DNA of 10,025 nt from NCBI GenBank assembly GCA_947473535.1, contig CANJFK010000014.1, positions 1 through 10,025 of the forward strand. Direction: 5' to 3'. The notes beneath the pieces were generated by a model. The model made no database searches. It had not been told where the DNA came from and worked only from the letters and a program-made list of their open reading frames with translations. The position numbers and the translations under genes are program-made. Positions 7,773-10,025 of the stretch are shown piece by piece. The stretch is from Legionellaceae bacterium (lineage in GTDB: Bacteria > Pseudomonadota > Gammaproteobacteria > Legionellales > Legionellaceae). Each line of letters starts with the position of its first letter. Within the stretch, counting starts at the first letter, position 1.

Positions 7773-7832
7773 GTAGCCTGAGGATTTCAGCGCTCCGAAC
7801 CGCCCGGATTACACTACGCTTCATCCAGGCTA
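7773..7832 (-). repeat. REP-like palindromic element between eno and ftsB
   Basis: On the plus strand GCCCGGAT (7802-7809) and ATCCAGGC (7823-7830) pair over eight positions around a 13-base loop. The single mismatch becomes a G-U pair in the minus-strand transcript, the strand that carries eno and ftsB. An outer arm TAGCCTG (7774-7780) is also an exact inverse of CAGGCTA (7826-7832), so alternative folds compete. The wording (TAGCCTGGATGAAGCG followed by ATCCGGGC on the minus strand) resembles dispersed extragenic palindromes that are common in gammaproteobacteria. I recognise the style, not a named family. No second copy is in this window. Confidence 0.55.
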
Positions 7833-7853
7833 GGTATTGCATCGCTTAACTTA

Positions 7854-7867
7854 GAGCCATTCGGCTC
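7854..7867. repeat. Small hairpin GAGCC/GGCTC
   Basis: GAGCC (7854-7858) and GGCTC (7863-7867) form a five-base-pair stem with a four-base loop. It sits between the REP-like element and the longer inverted repeat, and is probably part of the same composite repeat region. It is short enough to arise by chance. Confidence 0.3.
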
Positions 7868-7879
7868 ATACCCAATAGT

Positions 7880-7927
7880 GGGCTATCGTCATCATTTCGT
7901 CAATATCGTAGGATGATGGCGATGCCC
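7880..7927 (-). repeat. Long imperfect inverted repeat just downstream of eno
   Basis: The arms 7880-7895 and 7913-7927 pair over 15 positions, with one unpaired T at 7884, one T-G pair at 7889/7919 and a 17-base loop. The element begins 11 bases past the eno stop on the minus strand. It could slow or end transcription, protect the eno mRNA 3' end, or simply be another mobile palindrome. No T-run follows it in the eno direction, so I do not call it an intrinsic terminator. Confidence 0.5.
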
Positions 7928-7938
7928 CAACCTAGGAT

Positions 7939-9213
<1,275 letters not shown>

Positions 9214-9259
9214 TCATCCTTAATACTTGTCCTGAGAAAATGGGTTCAATTTTTTCGGA

Positions 9260-9265
9260 ATTATA
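9260..9265 (-). promoter_or_regulatory. Candidate -10 box for eno
   Basis: The minus strand reads TATAAT, a perfect sigma-70 -10 hexamer, 49 bases before the eno ATG. The region about 17 bp upstream offers only TATATA-like sequence, so the -35 box is weak. The AT-rich surroundings raise the chance of a random match. Confidence 0.45.
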
Positions 9266-9364
9266 CGTTTTTGTTCATAACATATATACCCATCTAGCAT
9301 GAAGAAATTACCCACAACAATAAAGCGGATAACACAGCAATGGCGCATCCAAGTAAAATCCGTG

Positions 9365-9370
9365 TATAAT
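9365..9370 (+). promoter_or_regulatory. Candidate -10 box for yajQ
   Basis: TATAAT is a perfect -10 hexamer 34 bases before the yajQ ATG. The best -35 candidate, TGGCGC at 9341-9346 with an 18-bp spacer, is poor. The eno and yajQ promoters would lie back to back about 100 bp apart, and their upstream elements would share the stretch in between. Confidence 0.5.
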
Positions 9371-9404
9371 TATTTATATTTACTAAAATGGAGTCAAAAC
9401 CATC

Positions 9405-9890
9405 ATGCCTTCTTTCGACATTGTTTCTGAAATTAATGAAGTAGAATTACGCCATGCAGTCGAGAATGCCATTCGTGAAATAGACACTCGTTTCGATTTT
9501 CGAGGCGTTGAGACCAGTATTGTACTAAAAGAATTATCCGTAACATTAAAAACGGAGTCTGATTTTCAAGCACGACAGTTGGAAGATTTGTTTCGCAATC
9601 AATGTACAAAACGAGGGCTGGACTCATCAGGAGTCGATATTGAAGATAAACCCGTGCATAGTGGCAAGACTTATTCACTCACCATGACGTTCAAGCAAGG
9701 CATAGAACAGCCAGTAGCAAAGACGATTGTGAAGCGTCTAAAAGACAGTAAAATCAAAGTACAAACATCCATTCAAGGTGATAAACTCCGCGTCACCGGA
9801 AAGAACCGCGATGACTTACAAGACAGCATGGCCTTTTTAAAGAAAGCAGACATTGAAGTGCCGTTGCAATTTAATAATTTTCGTGATTAA
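9405..9890 (+). CDS. yajQ: YajQ family nucleotide-binding protein
   Basis: A small cytosolic protein of the YajQ (UPF0234) family. Some members bind cyclic di-GMP or other nucleotides and affect transcription or virulence; its role in this organism cannot be read from sequence. The 161-residue product matches the E. coli protein (163) closely in layout. It has MPSFDIVSE at the N terminus, RFDFRGVE (31-38), VHSGKTY (82-88), the KQGIE and IVKRLKDSKIKVQ segments, IQGDKLRVTGK, and a C-terminal NFRD. The ribosome-binding site GGAG (9390-9393) lies 11 bases from the ATG, longer than ideal. It is probably a single-gene transcript with the promoter given separately. A candidate insertion-sequence end begins 13 bases after its stop. 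Confidence 0.96.
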   Translation: MPSFDIVSEINEVELRHAVENAIREIDTRFDFRGVETSIVLKELSVTLKTESDFQARQLEDLFRNQCTKRGLDSSGVDIEDKPVHSGKTYSLTMTFKQGIEQPVAKTIVKRLKDSKIKVQTSIQGDKLRVTGKNRDDLQDSMAFLKKADIEVPLQFNNFRD

Positions 9891-9946
9891 AAGCCTTGCG
9901 TAGCAGGGAAAGATCACCAAAATCTTTTAATTAACAGCCATTTATG

Positions 9947-9988
9947 ATCAAATACACCTTTATTTTACAAAATAAAGGTGTATTTGAT
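9947..9988. repeat. Perfect palindrome, 20-base arms, over the transposase start
   Basis: Arms 9947-9966 and 9969-9988 are exact inverse copies separated by AC. The right arm contains AAGGTG (9975-9980), the likely ribosome-binding site, and the first two bases of the ATG at 9987. A transcript reading in from yajQ would fold this into a hairpin that hides the start site, while one begun inside the palindrome would not. It could also act as an AT-rich two-way terminator for yajQ, since A-rich and T-rich flanks surround CACC/GGTG. Confidence 0.75.
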
Positions 9989-10025
9989 GTCATGCAGTTT
10001 GATAGAGCATTTTGATGATCTACCT
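9987..10025 (+). CDS. N terminus of a putative ISAs1-family transposase, partial
   Basis: Thirteen codons reach the right edge and read MSCSLIEHFDDLP. The pattern LxEHFxxLPD is typical of the start of ISAs1-family (H-repeat, DDE) transposases; E. coli YhhI begins similarly with LMEHISIIPD. AAGGTG lies six bases before the ATG. Thirteen residues are too few for certainty, but the ribosome-binding site, the palindrome and the position after a stop codon agree with an insertion sequence. A chance open frame is the alternative. Confidence 0.5.
   Translation, partial: MSCSLIEHFDDLP

Larger units (their letters stand above)
9904..10025 (+). mobile_element. Probable left end of an ISAs1-type insertion sequence, cut by window edge
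   Basis: The stretch after yajQ holds CAGGG at 9904, a candidate IS terminus, then AT-rich DNA, a perfect 42-bp palindrome and the first codons of a transposase-like frame. From memory, ISAs1-family ends often begin with CAGGG; I cannot check this here. The right end, the second terminal repeat and the target duplication lie outside the window, so the boundary is tentative. Confidence 0.4.

Noticed and set aside
9325..9335. GCGGATAACA, like part of the lac operator
   Set aside because: Only half an operator is present, with no symmetric partner, and no lac genes are nearby. A ten-base match in AT-rich DNA is not evidence of a LacI site.
9947..9988. Palindrome as a simple yajQ terminator
   Set aside because: It may contribute to ending transcription, but the stem is mostly A and T, no long T-run follows the right arm, and the arm covers a start site. 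The IS control reading explains more of it.

Overview
The window looks like chromosomal DNA of a gammaproteobacterium of moderate G+C (low forties per cent, judged by eye). Pal, CpoB, QueE, FtsB, enolase and YajQ are all of gammaproteobacterial type. Two mevalonate-pathway enzymes sit among them. Most gammaproteobacteria make isoprenoids by the MEP route, and the mevalonate route is best known in this class from Legionella, Coxiella and relatives. I therefore infer a member of the Legionellales or a neighbour, but nothing in the window fixes genus or species.

Layout, left to right. (1) Positions 3-3422 (+) hold the 3' part of a very large membrane protein of unknown function. Its reading frame is open to the left edge, so its true start is probably outside the window. 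(2) Positions 3540-7416 (+) form a tight five-gene run: pal, cpoB, queE, a diphosphomevalonate decarboxylase gene and a mevalonate kinase gene. Neighbours overlap or nearly touch, and the only clear leader lies before pal. (3) A convergent pair follows on the minus strand: ftsB (7420-7689) and eno (7939-9210). The gap between them carries a REP-like hairpin and a second long inverted repeat. (4) A divergent promoter region (9211-9404) separates eno from yajQ (9405-9890, +). (5) Just after yajQ lies a perfect 20-bp-arm palindrome and then the first 13 codons of what looks like an ISAs1-type transposase, cut by the right edge.

Functionally, most genes serve the envelope or central metabolism. 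Pal and CpoB belong to the Tol-Pal system that constricts the outer membrane at division and coordinates it with septal peptidoglycan synthesis. FtsB is a divisome core protein. The mevalonate enzymes supply isopentenyl diphosphate, the precursor of undecaprenyl phosphate (the peptidoglycan lipid carrier) and of quinone tails. QueE makes a queuosine precursor, enolase is glycolytic, and YajQ is a small nucleotide-binding protein.

The most interesting points are: the orphan membrane protein where tolB usually precedes pal; mevalonate genes at a position where related genomes have MEP-pathway ispD next to ftsB and queC next to queE; the palindrome that covers the ribosome-binding site and start codon of the putative transposase; and the repeat-rich eno-ftsB gap. 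I see no rRNA, tRNA, CRISPR array, riboswitch or complete novel defence system.
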